From contig CANLYR010000002.1 of NCBI GenBank assembly GCA_947495425.1, positions 124,001 through 188,000 on the forward strand: a DNA stretch of 64,000 nt, given 5' to 3'. Made by a program: the position numbers and the translations under genes. The first letter of the stretch is position 1. Each line of letters opens with the position of its first letter. Source of the stretch: an uncultured Aquimarina sp. GTDB lineage: Bacteria > Bacteroidota > Bacteroidia > Flavobacteriales > Flavobacteriaceae. Below the pieces are notes generated by a model, which was given only the letters and a program-made list of their open reading frames with translations, did no database searches and was not told the origin of the DNA. Shown here piece after piece: positions 52,188 through 59,648 of this stretch.

Positions 52188-53105
52188 TTAAAAAATTTTT
52201 CTTAGTTGTATCAGTGATGCATTAAGCTCAAACCCTAGTAACAACAAATTGGCATTAAGCCATATGTACAACATTAATATCAATACTGCACCAATAGAGC
52301 CGTATAACTGGTTATAATTCGAAAAATTATCAATATAAATCCCAAATAAATAGGTAGTTACGATAATCAAAAACGTGGTCATAAAAGCTCCTGGTGAAAA
52401 AAACGTATTCTGTCTTCCTTCTGAAGTACCAAAATAAAACAAAGTTGCTATGATAACAAATATCATAAAAACAAACAATGAATACTTCCCTATTGTTAAC
52501 CAAAAAACCGCATCATCAACTACGCCCATTGTATTTAAGTCATCTACCAAATATGAAAAATATAATGTTCCTATAACCGTAATTAACAATAACGATGCCA
52601 CAATAATTGACACTCCTAAAGCTACAACATATTGTCTAAAAAAATTTCTGTTAAGGCTAACATGATATGAATATCCGAACCCCGAAAAAACGGCATTAAT
52701 ACCATTCGTCATGAATAGTATGGATAGTATAAACACTGTAGATAATAATCCACCTCTTGGATTTGAGGCTATATCTTCAAAAATTCCTGCAAAAAAAGCA
52801 GAAGACTGTTTGGGTAACGCTCCATTAATAAACTCAAAAAAATTATCTTCAAAATTATCAATAGGAACATAAGGGATTAGATTTAAAAGAAATAATAAAA
52901 ATGGAAATAGAGACAGAAAAAAACTCCATGATATAGCACTAGCTCTAGCCGAAAAAGTGCCTTTTATAATACCAATAGCATAGATTTCTATTAAATCATA
53001 AATAGATAAGCCTTCAAAACCAGGAAGAACGAGTTTTTTTCCTGCTTTAACCAAAACATTAATTATAGGGATCTTATCCAGTTTATCTTCAACAACTTTT
53101 GACAT
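52188..53105 (-). CDS. YihY/BrkB family inner-membrane protein
   Basis: A 305-residue integral membrane protein of the YihY (BrkB) family. The N-terminus is cytosolic and then includes IIKGTFSARASAISWSFFLS then LFPFLLFLLNLIPYVP; further membrane spans occur near LLSTVFILSILFMTNGINAV, FRQYVVALGVSIIVASLLLI, YSLFVFMIFVIIATLFYFGT, FLIIVTTYLFGIYI and LYGSIGAVLILMLYIWLNAN, which match the family's six-span pattern. Once annotated as ribonuclease BN by error; the real function is unknown. It lies 3 bases after nadC. Confidence 0.9.
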   Translation of the reverse strand: MSKVVEDKLDKIPIINVLVKAGKKLVLPGFEGLSIYDLIEIYAIGIIKGTFSARASAISWSFFLSLFPFLLFLLNLIPYVPIDNFEDNFFEFINGALPKQSSAFFAGIFEDIASNPRGGLLSTVFILSILFMTNGINAVFSGFGYSYHVSLNRNFFRQYVVALGVSIIVASLLLITVIGTLYFSYLVDDLNTMGVVDDAVFWLTIGKYSLFVFMIFVIIATLFYFGTSEGRQNTFFSPGAFMTTFLIIVTTYLFGIYIDNFSNYNQLYGSIGAVLILMLYIWLNANLLLLGFELNASLIQLRKIF

Positions 53106-53108
53106 CTA

Positions 53109-53966
53109 TTATACTGCTTTCAGGCTCAAATCCAGATTATGAACCGAATGCGTTAACGCACCACTACTTATATAATCTACTCCGCATTCTGCATATTTTC
53201 TCACTGTTTTCTCATTAATGCCACCACTAGATTCCGTAAGACATGTACTCCCTATAAGCGCAACTGCCGTTCTCGTATCTTCATAATTAAAGTTGTCTAT
53301 TAATATTCGATACACTCCCGGGGTTTTAAGTATTTCTCGGATTTCGTCAAGATCACGAGCTTCGACTATAATTTTGAGATCAAGATTATGTTCTGAAAGA
53401 TATTTTTTAGTTTTTTTAATAGCATTGGTGATTCCACCTGCAAAATCGATATGATTATCTTTTAGCATAATCATATCATAAAGTGCAAATCTATGGTTTT
53501 CTCCTCCTCCAATTTTTACAGCCCATTTTTCTAAGGCTCTAATTCCCGGAGTAGTTTTTCGAGTATCCAGAATTTTGGTATTGGTTCCTTCTAAAAGTTT
53601 GACAAAATGATTCGTTTTGGTAGCTATTGCACTCATTCTTTGCATAGCATTAAGAACTAATCGTTCGGCTTTGAGGATAGATTGAGAATGACCAGATACA
53701 TAAAAAGGGATATCACCGTACTTAACTTTTGAACCATCCTCGATCTTAACCTCAATCTTCATAGCTGAATCCACATAATTAAATACCTGCTTTGCAAAAT
53801 CAACTCCAGCCAAAATTCCTTCATCTTTAACTAAAAGTTTTGCTTTTCCTGTAGCCGACTCCGGAATGCATGCTAGTGAACTATGATCACCATCGCCAAT
53901 ATCTTCTCGGATGGCATTGGCAATTATCAAATCAATTTCTTTATCAAATTGAGCTTTACTAATCAT
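53109..53966 (-). CDS. nadC: Nicotinate-nucleotide pyrophosphorylase (carboxylating)
   Basis: Quinolinate phosphoribosyltransferase of de novo NAD synthesis, 285 residues. Seen: IREDIGDGDHSSLACIPE, LVLNAMQRMSAIATKTNHFV, ILDTRKTTPGIRALEKWAVK (phosphate/substrate Arg and Lys) then IGGGENHRFALYDMIMLKDN, the Glu-rich IIVEARDLDEIREIL, and SSGGINEKTVRKYAECGVDY near the end. Normal length. It is followed by the YihY-like gene after 3 bases. Confidence 0.97.
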   Translation of the reverse strand: MISKAQFDKEIDLIIANAIREDIGDGDHSSLACIPESATGKAKLLVKDEGILAGVDFAKQVFNYVDSAMKIEVKIEDGSKVKYGDIPFYVSGHSQSILKAERLVLNAMQRMSAIATKTNHFVKLLEGTNTKILDTRKTTPGIRALEKWAVKIGGGENHRFALYDMIMLKDNHIDFAGGITNAIKKTKKYLSEHNLDLKIIVEARDLDEIREILKTPGVYRILIDNFNYEDTRTAVALIGSTCLTESSGGINEKTVRKYAECGVDYISSGALTHSVHNLDLSLKAV

Positions 53967-54168
53967 ATTGAATGGTTATTTTTGCTAATGTAAAAAAAGA
54001 AGTCGGAAGTACGAAGTAGGAAACACAAATAAGATGTAAAGTATGCTTACTCTTACACCATCCAAGTAAACTACCTCGGGGCATTATACCCTTTGGCGGG
54101 GCCAATAAAACATCTTCCGAAAAGGAAAAAAACTAAATTCGTAAGTCTTTTAAACCGTAGAAAATACT

Positions 54169-54642
54169 ATGAATATTAAACTACTCGCAATAGGTAAAAC
54201 AGATGACAAGCAACTCGAAGACCTTATCAATAAGTACATTAAGCGGTTAGATTTTTATATTAAATTTAATTTGGAAATTATACCTGACCTTAAAAACGTA
54301 AAAAATCTAAGCGAATCATTACAAAAAGAGAAAGAAGGTAAATTAATATTGAGCAAAGTTTCAACTTCTGACATCTTGATATTATTAGATGAACATGGAA
54401 AACAGTACGATTCTATTAGTTTTTCTGAGCTTTTGCAAAAGCACATGAATAGCGGAATCAAAAAACTGATCTTTGTTATAGGTGGTCCATATGGTTTTAG
54501 TTCAGCAATGTATGATCGAGCTAATGGTAAATTATCTTTATCAAAAATGACATTTTCACATCAAATGATACGATTATTTTTTGTAGAACAATTATATAGA
54601 GGGTTTACTATATTAAAAAATGAACCGTATCACCATCGATAA
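54169..54642 (+). CDS. rlmH: 23S rRNA (pseudouridine1915-N3)-methyltransferase RlmH
   Basis: SPOUT methyltransferase of 157 residues. It begins MNIKLLAIGKTDDKQLEDLI, and has the SAM-binding knot LLDEHGKQYDSISFSELLQK, FVIGGPYGFSSAMYDRANGK, and the C-terminal LSKMTFSHQMIRLFFVEQLY ending NEPYHHR, the family signature. It methylates pseudouridine 1915 in helix 69 of 23S rRNA. Confidence 0.97.
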   Translation: MNIKLLAIGKTDDKQLEDLINKYIKRLDFYIKFNLEIIPDLKNVKNLSESLQKEKEGKLILSKVSTSDILILLDEHGKQYDSISFSELLQKHMNSGIKKLIFVIGGPYGFSSAMYDRANGKLSLSKMTFSHQMIRLFFVEQLYRGFTILKNEPYHHR

Positions 54643-54694
54643 AAACAAAGTTGAAAATAAATTTTCTCTTTTACCTATAGGTTAAATATTCAAA

Positions 54695-54724
54695 TTGAAA
54701 CCTATATATAAATTATTACATTTG
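54695..54724 (+). promoter_or_regulatory. Promoter of the UbiA-like gene (TTG-N19-TACATTTG)
   Basis: TTG at 54695-54697, 19 bases, TACATTTG at 54717-54724, an exact consensus promoter. A palindrome ACCTATAGGT (54673-54682) lies just upstream, and the half-site ACCTATA recurs inside the spacer at 54700-54706. Confidence 0.75.
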
Positions 54725-54748
54725 CCTCCAAATTAACCAATCACTGCT

Positions 54749-55642
54749 ATGCTATCATATTTAAAACTTATAAAATTCGATAATTTACTCATAATTGCTC
54801 TGGCACAGATATGTATCAAGTATGGTTTATTTGAACCTTTTGGTATAGCTATTACCTTAAACGGTTTTGGTATTGGTCTACTTGTAGTCGCATCTGTTTC
54901 AATTGCAGCAGCAGGTAATATAATTATAGCACTTCATGATCATGAAGGGAAAGGTTTTCTAAATGGAAATGTATCAGAAAAATCTGCTAACCGACTATTT
55001 ATTATTTTCAATGTTATAGGAGTCTTTGTCGGCTTTTATCTAGCTAATATTATAGGTAGACCCGGATTTGCAGCCTTATTTATTATCGTATCTGGTATAT
55101 TTTACATCTATGCTTCGTATTTGAAAGAAATTTTAATTCTTAAAAACGTAATAATAGGTCTCCTTGCAGCGCTAAGCCTAATCGTGGTAGGTATTTTTGA
55201 TCTACTACCTGCCATAACAGAAAAAAACAGAGCGTCACAAACGGTTATCTTTTCTATTATAGCAGACTACGCCACTTTTGCCTTTATGATCATCTTACTT
55301 AGAGAATTAATCAAGGATACAATACATATCGATAGAGATCACAATATTGGTAGTAAGACCCTACCAATTACATTAGGAAAAGATCGTACCCTAAAACTTA
55401 TTGGTATCTTAGCCATTATACCTATGCTAGCCGTATTATACTATTGTTATACCTACTTTTTTTCTAATAGTATTGCGGTGCTACTTGTATTGGCATTGAT
55501 TATAGCGCCTTTACTTTATTTTATGATCAAATGCTTTATGACAGAATCCAATACCGCTCTAAAGCAATTACAACTCCTTCTAAAGATTATTTTAGTAATA
55601 TCATCTATATCCCTATTATTTTATCAATTTATTTTGAAATAA
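54749..55642 (+). CDS. UbiA-family prenyltransferase-like membrane protein with altered first Asp motif
   Basis: A 297-residue multi-span membrane protein of the UbiA superfamily. In Flavobacteriia the orthologous place is usually annotated as geranylgeranylglycerol-phosphate geranylgeranyltransferase. It starts MLSYLKLIKFDNLLIIALAQ. The second catalytic loop is kept (RELIKDTIHIDRDHNIGSKT), but the first loop, normally of the form NDxxDxxxD followed by KP, is replaced by AGNIIIALHDHEGKGFLNGN with a shorter loop, losing the Mg-binding pattern. I see no frameshift that would restore it. The protein may be inactive or have another role. It lies 3 bases before maf and shares its transcript. Confidence 0.75.
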   Translation: MLSYLKLIKFDNLLIIALAQICIKYGLFEPFGIAITLNGFGIGLLVVASVSIAAAGNIIIALHDHEGKGFLNGNVSEKSANRLFIIFNVIGVFVGFYLANIIGRPGFAALFIIVSGIFYIYASYLKEILILKNVIIGLLAALSLIVVGIFDLLPAITEKNRASQTVIFSIIADYATFAFMIILLRELIKDTIHIDRDHNIGSKTLPITLGKDRTLKLIGILAIIPMLAVLYYCYTYFFSNSIAVLLVLALIIAPLLYFMIKCFMTESNTALKQLQLLLKIILVISSISLLFYQFILK

Positions 55643-55645
55643 ACT

Positions 55646-56233
55646 ATGCTAAACCATTTACTAAAAGATTTTAATATCATTCTTGCATCCGGATCTCCAA
55701 GAAGACAGCAGTTTTTTAAAGATTTGGGATTAGATTTTACTATCGAAGTGAAAGAAGTTGAAGAAATCTATCCAGAACATCTTAAAGCTGGAGAAATTTC
55801 AGATTATCTGGCAAAACTCAAAGCAGGTATTTTTACAAGCCTACAACCCAAGGATATTGTAATTACCAGCGATACTATTGTTTGGCATAACAACAAAGCT
55901 TTAGGAAAACCAAAAGATCTCGAAGAAGCAAAAGCTATCATCACCTCATTATCTGATGATACACATGAGGTAATCACTTCGGTTTGTTTTAAAACAAGTA
56001 CGCAAACCAAAATAATACACCAAACTACCAAAGTTACTTTCAAAAAACTTTCAGTAAAAGAAATAGAATATTACGTCAACACCTACAAACCATTAGATAA
56101 AGCAGGCGCGTATGGGATACAAGAATGGATAGGTTTTATAGGGATTTCAACTATAGAAGGAAGCTATTTTAATGTGATGGGACTACCTACTCACCTCGTA
56201 TATGAAACGTTAACAAATCTTGCCACATCGTAG
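55646..56233 (+). CDS. maf: Maf family nucleotide pyrophosphatase
   Basis: A 195-residue Maf-type nucleoside triphosphate pyrophosphatase that removes non-standard or modified nucleotides. Motifs: FNIILASGSPRRQQFFKDLG, VITSDTIVWHNNKALGKPKD, and LDKAGAYGIQEWIGFIGIST. The Asp in TSDTIV and the Lys/Gln in KAGAYGIQE mark the active site. It begins 3 bases after the UbiA-like gene. Confidence 0.93.
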   Translation: MLNHLLKDFNIILASGSPRRQQFFKDLGLDFTIEVKEVEEIYPEHLKAGEISDYLAKLKAGIFTSLQPKDIVITSDTIVWHNNKALGKPKDLEEAKAIITSLSDDTHEVITSVCFKTSTQTKIIHQTTKVTFKKLSVKEIEYYVNTYKPLDKAGAYGIQEWIGFIGISTIEGSYFNVMGLPTHLVYETLTNLATS

Positions 56234-56368
56234 GTTTATCGTAATTTTGTGAAACTCTTTTGAACTTTTATACGTTCGAAAAAATCAAAACTGTCAATTA
56301 CGTCAAACTTGCAAAATAGCGTATCTTACATTGTAAATTATTACATCTTTAGTTTAAAAAATATCATA

Positions 56369-57301
56369 ATGAAAAAGTTAATCGTATTATTCGGAATCCT
56401 AAGTATACTAGTCATCATTGCCTGTAGTAATATTAAAGCTGAAAAAACTATCAAAATCAACCAGAAACCAATTACAGAAAATCAAATTCAGGAAAAAAAG
56501 CTTTCTGAGGATTTTAAAAAATACTGGTATGCCGGTAATGCCGAAATAACTTCATATCAACTAGAACAAGCACGATATGGTGAAATGAGAAAAGGTACAG
56601 CAGTATTAATTTACGTCACAGAAGATTTTTTACCAAAAGAACAGGTAAAAGCAGACCAGCAGAATGCTGATAATATTCCAGTTCTAAAATTAAATGCAAC
56701 TAAGAAATTCAATACCGGTATTTATCCATACTCTATTATGCAGAGTACATTTTACCCTGTTGCAGATAATCAGCATGCAATTAAAATTTCTAGCTCTATG
56801 CAAGAATGGTGCGGACATGTGTATGCGCAACTCAACAATAGAAAAAAATTCGACATCATGTCTCACTCCTACTTTCAGAATGAAGCAGATCAACAATTCT
56901 CAATAGACAAAGCCATTCTAGAAAACGAACTTTGGGCAAAAATCAGAATTCACCCAGAGGATCTTCCAAAAGGAAATATTAAAGTGATTCCTTCTCTAGA
57001 GTACAGCAGATTAAAACACAAAGAAATTAGACCCTATGCAGCAAAAGCTACGATAAAGAATCAAGAAAATATGACTGTTTATACCTTGGACTATCCTGAA
57101 CTTAAACGAAGTGTGAGCATAACATTTAATACAGCTTTCCCTCATGAAATCGAAAGTTGGACAGAAACATTCAAAAGTGGTTTTGGTACCAATGCTAAAA
57201 AATTGATAACCAAAGCCACAAAGATAAAACGAATTAAATCTGCATATTGGAATAAAAACAGTAACAAAGACGAAGTATTAAGAAACGAGTTAGGGCTATA
57301 A
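56369..57301 (+). CDS. Lipoprotein, conserved hypothetical
   Basis: A lipoprotein of about 310 residues. ATG at 56369 gives signal peptide MKKLIVLFGILSILVIIACS with the Cys of the lipobox at residue 19; a frame extending to 56309 would use TTG and spoil this signal. The mature part has FKKYWYAGNAEITSYQLEQA then RYGEMRKGTAVLIYVTEDFL, a central QEWCGHVYAQLNNRKKFDIM, and a C-terminal beta part. Relatives in Flavobacteriia are known next to maf and are sometimes misnamed after it. Function unknown. Confidence 0.75.
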   Translation: MKKLIVLFGILSILVIIACSNIKAEKTIKINQKPITENQIQEKKLSEDFKKYWYAGNAEITSYQLEQARYGEMRKGTAVLIYVTEDFLPKEQVKADQQNADNIPVLKLNATKKFNTGIYPYSIMQSTFYPVADNQHAIKISSSMQEWCGHVYAQLNNRKKFDIMSHSYFQNEADQQFSIDKAILENELWAKIRIHPEDLPKGNIKVIPSLEYSRLKHKEIRPYAAKATIKNQENMTVYTLDYPELKRSVSITFNTAFPHEIESWTETFKSGFGTNAKKLITKATKIKRIKSAYWNKNSNKDEVLRNELGL

Positions 57302-57330
57302 ACTAAATTAAATCTAAAGAATTATATACT

Positions 57331-57618
57331 ATGACAAAATTATCAGAATCCAAAATACAAGAAAAACTGAAAGATATCGATGGCTGGGAATATCACGATA
57401 ATGCAATCCACACCACATTCGAATTTAATGACTTTAAAGATGCCTTTTCAGTAATGACACGTATTGCTTTTGAAGCTGAAGCGCAACAACATCATCCCGA
57501 TTGGTCTAATGTATATAATACCTTACAAATAAGCCTCTCAACCCACGATGCAGGAGGGGTTACCGAAAAAGATCTTACACTAGCCAAGACTATCGACCGC
57601 GTTATTGAAGCAGAATAG
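57331..57618 (+). CDS. 4a-hydroxytetrahydrobiopterin dehydratase
   Basis: Pterin-4a-carbinolamine dehydratase, 95 residues, which recycles tetrahydrobiopterin after aromatic amino-acid hydroxylation. Motif [E/D]-x(3)-H-H-P-x(4)-Y is seen as AEAQQHHPDWSNVYNTLQIS, and the end TEKDLTLAKTIDRVIEA fits the family. It starts 29 bases after the lipoprotein. Its partner hydroxylase is not in this window. Confidence 0.92.
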   Translation: MTKLSESKIQEKLKDIDGWEYHDNAIHTTFEFNDFKDAFSVMTRIAFEAEAQQHHPDWSNVYNTLQISLSTHDAGGVTEKDLTLAKTIDRVIEAE

Positions 57619-57654
57619 TGAATTTGTACTGACTAAGCCTAGAAGCATTTAATT

Positions 57655-57718
57655 CTCGATTATCGAGTAAATTCGAATGCATTCAATTTGTTAAAAAAAT
57701 GCATTCTACTTATGTTTG
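57655..57718 (+). promoter_or_regulatory. yebC promoter with flanking operator-like repeats
   Basis: The promoter is TTG (57688-57690), 20 bases, TATGTTTG (57711-57718). Around it lie the inverted repeat CTCGAT-T-ATCGAG (57655-57667) and two copies of AATGCATTC at 57676-57684 and 57698-57706, 22 bases apart, one just before the -33 element and one in the spacer. This arrangement fits binding of a dimeric repressor. Confidence 0.6.
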
Positions 57719-57741
57719 TAATCAGATTTTAAAATTAGCAT

Positions 57742-58467
57742 ATGGGAAGAGCTTTCGAATTTAGAAAAGCACGTAAGATGAAACGTTGGTCTGCAATGGC
57801 CAAAGCATTCACTCGAATAGGAAAAGATATTGTTATGGCCGTAAAAGAAGGTGGACCAGATCCTGCTTCTAACTCGCGCCTTAGAGCTGTGATCCAGAAT
57901 GCCAAGTCTGTAAACATGCCTAAAGATAATATCGAAAGGGCTATAAAAAAAGCTTCTGATAAAGAACAAGGCGACTATAAAGAAGTTCTTTTTGAAGGAT
58001 ACGCACCTCATGGAATAGCTATTTTGGTAGAAACAGCTACAGATAACAATAATAGAACTGTAGCAAATATCCGATCGTATTTCAATAAATGTGAAGGAAA
58101 TTTAGGAACTTCCGGATCTGTAGAATTTATGTTTGACCACACCTGTAATTTTAGAATTAATAGTGAAGGCATAGATGCTGAAGAGCTTGAACTGGAATTT
58201 ATTGATTTTGGAGCTGAAGAAGTATTTCAGGATGATGATGGGATCTTAATTTATGCTCCTTTTGGTAGTTTTGGAGCGATACAAAAGGAATTAGAAAGTC
58301 GCGACATCGAAATTTTATCTTCAGGATTCGAACGTATACCACAGGTTACCAAAAAAATAACTCCCGAGCAAGCTGCAGATGTAGAAAAACTTTTAGAAAA
58401 GATTGAAGAAGACGATGATGTGCAAAATGTGTATCATACTATGGAAGAATCTTCTTCTGAAGGGTAA
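57742..58467 (+). CDS. YebC/PmpR family protein
   Basis: A 241-residue member of the YebC/TACO1 family, known as a transcriptional regulator and, in more recent work, a factor easing translation of proline-rich stretches. It begins MGRAFEFRKARKMKRWSAMA then KAFTRIGKDIVMAVKEGGPD, and has SRLRAVIQNAKSVNMPKDNI, ERAIKKA, LFEGYAPHGIAILVETATDN and NRTVANIRSYFNKCEGNLGT, the strong family signature. The acidic C-terminus is KIEEDDDVQNVYHTMEES. It has its own promoter and terminator. Confidence 0.95.
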   Translation: MGRAFEFRKARKMKRWSAMAKAFTRIGKDIVMAVKEGGPDPASNSRLRAVIQNAKSVNMPKDNIERAIKKASDKEQGDYKEVLFEGYAPHGIAILVETATDNNNRTVANIRSYFNKCEGNLGTSGSVEFMFDHTCNFRINSEGIDAEELELEFIDFGAEEVFQDDDGILIYAPFGSFGAIQKELESRDIEILSSGFERIPQVTKKITPEQAADVEKLLEKIEEDDDVQNVYHTMEESSSEG

Positions 58468-58489
58468 TTAATATACTCTACCGTACACC

Positions 58490-58527
58490 AAAAAAGAGCT
58501 CAACTTGTATAAGTTGAGCTCTTTTTT
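58490..58527 (+). terminator. Terminator after yebC
   Basis: A 17-base perfect inverted repeat, AAAAAAGAGCTCAACTT (58490-58506) and its complement (58511-58527), with loop GTAT and a T run. Confidence 0.92.
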
Positions 58528-58572
58528 GTTATGTATATCATATAATCTCGACATAGATAGAAATATAATACA

Positions 58573-59076
58573 ATGAGATTTCTTCTTTTATCTTCACTAT
58601 TAAGCATTTACACTCAGGCGTACACTCAAACTATGAATAATAGTACACTACAAGAAATAATTACAAAAAATGCAGATACCATAAATGGAATCTCTGGAAA
58701 TTGGAAATTTATGCACAAAGAAATACTAATGCTTTGTGTAACCGATGAGACCAATAATAGAATGAGAATTATTTCTCCAATTACCGAATCAGACAATCTC
58801 GATAAGGATTTATTACTAGACGCTATGACAGCTAATTTTCATTCGGCTCTTGACGTAAAATACGCTATTTCTAACGGAATTCTGTGGTCTGCATATATAC
58901 ATCCGCTAAAGGAACTTACAACCGAGCAGGTAGAAAGCGCTATCGCTCAGGTATATTTTGCTGCTAAAACTTTTGGTACCACATTCTCTAGTACCGAACT
59001 CATTTATGGAGGTAGAAACAATAATGGTAGTCAACCAAAGGAAAAAATCGAGAAAGAAATAAAACGTAAGTTTTAA
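58573..59076 (+). CDS. Exported small protein, unknown function
   Basis: A 167-residue protein with a likely signal peptide (MRFLLLSSLLSIYTQAYTQT). The mature part has LQEIITKNADTINGISGNWK, a beta region (MRIISPITESDNLDKDLLLD), a helix with AMTANFHSALDVKYAISNGI, and LWSAYIHPLKELTTEQVESA. The alpha/beta alternation recalls small sensor-like or YbjN-type domains, but I cannot place it. Its end overlaps the end of the acyltransferase gene by 4 bases (convergent). Confidence 0.65.
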   Translation: MRFLLLSSLLSIYTQAYTQTMNNSTLQEIITKNADTINGISGNWKFMHKEILMLCVTDETNNRMRIISPITESDNLDKDLLLDAMTANFHSALDVKYAISNGILWSAYIHPLKELTTEQVESAIAQVYFAAKTFGTTFSSTELIYGGRNNNGSQPKEKIEKEIKRKF

Positions 59077-59627
59077 TCGATATTAAAACTATATTCTGGA
59101 ACTTTTCCTTCAACCCCATTAAAGAAGTTGTACATAAATTCAAAATCCTTATCAATATCATCAGTAGGATAGAAAGGTTCAGCAATCAGGTTTTGCTTTT
59201 TTCCAAAATCAAAAGTTATCATAATAATAGGAACGCTGGCAGCTTTGGCAATATGGTAAAACCCCGTTTTCCATTCTTTTACTTTTTTTCTGGTTCCTTC
59301 TGGGGCAATTGTGAGTCTCAATTCATCCCGTTTCTCGAATAGCTCCGCGATGGCTTCAACTTTATTTTGATCAGGAGTTCTATCCAAGGGGATGCCTCCT
59401 ACTTTTTTAAGATACCAACCTATTGGCCACCTAAAAAGTTCTTTCTTTCCTAAAAAACTTATTTTAATCCCTTCTATCTGCCGTATTAACAAACCGATAT
59501 AAAAATCATGCCAACTGGTATGTGGTACAGCTATAACAACACATTTTTTAATGGTATCAGCATTAAAAGTACCTATATTCTTCCATCCCAAGATTTTATA
59601 ATATATAAAAGAAGATAGGCTTTTCAT
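59073..59627 (-). CDS. 1-acyl-sn-glycerol-3-phosphate acyltransferase-like protein
   Basis: A 184-residue PlsC-type acyltransferase. The H-x4-D motif is VAVPHTSWHDFYIGLLIRQI (about residue 35), and the PEGTR motif is LTIAPEGTRKKVKEWKTGFY. FLGKKELFRWPIGWYLKKVG and GIPLDR correspond to motifs II-III. It should transfer an acyl chain to lysophosphatidic acid or a related acceptor. It is 21 bases after the KdsB fusion gene, so it may work with envelope-lipid synthesis. Confidence 0.88.
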   Translation of the reverse strand: MKSLSSFIYYKILGWKNIGTFNADTIKKCVVIAVPHTSWHDFYIGLLIRQIEGIKISFLGKKELFRWPIGWYLKKVGGIPLDRTPDQNKVEAIAELFEKRDELRLTIAPEGTRKKVKEWKTGFYHIAKAASVPIIMITFDFGKKQNLIAEPFYPTDDIDKDFEFMYNFFNGVEGKVPEYSFNID

Positions 59628-59648
59628 AGAAAATAATTAAGGGTTATT

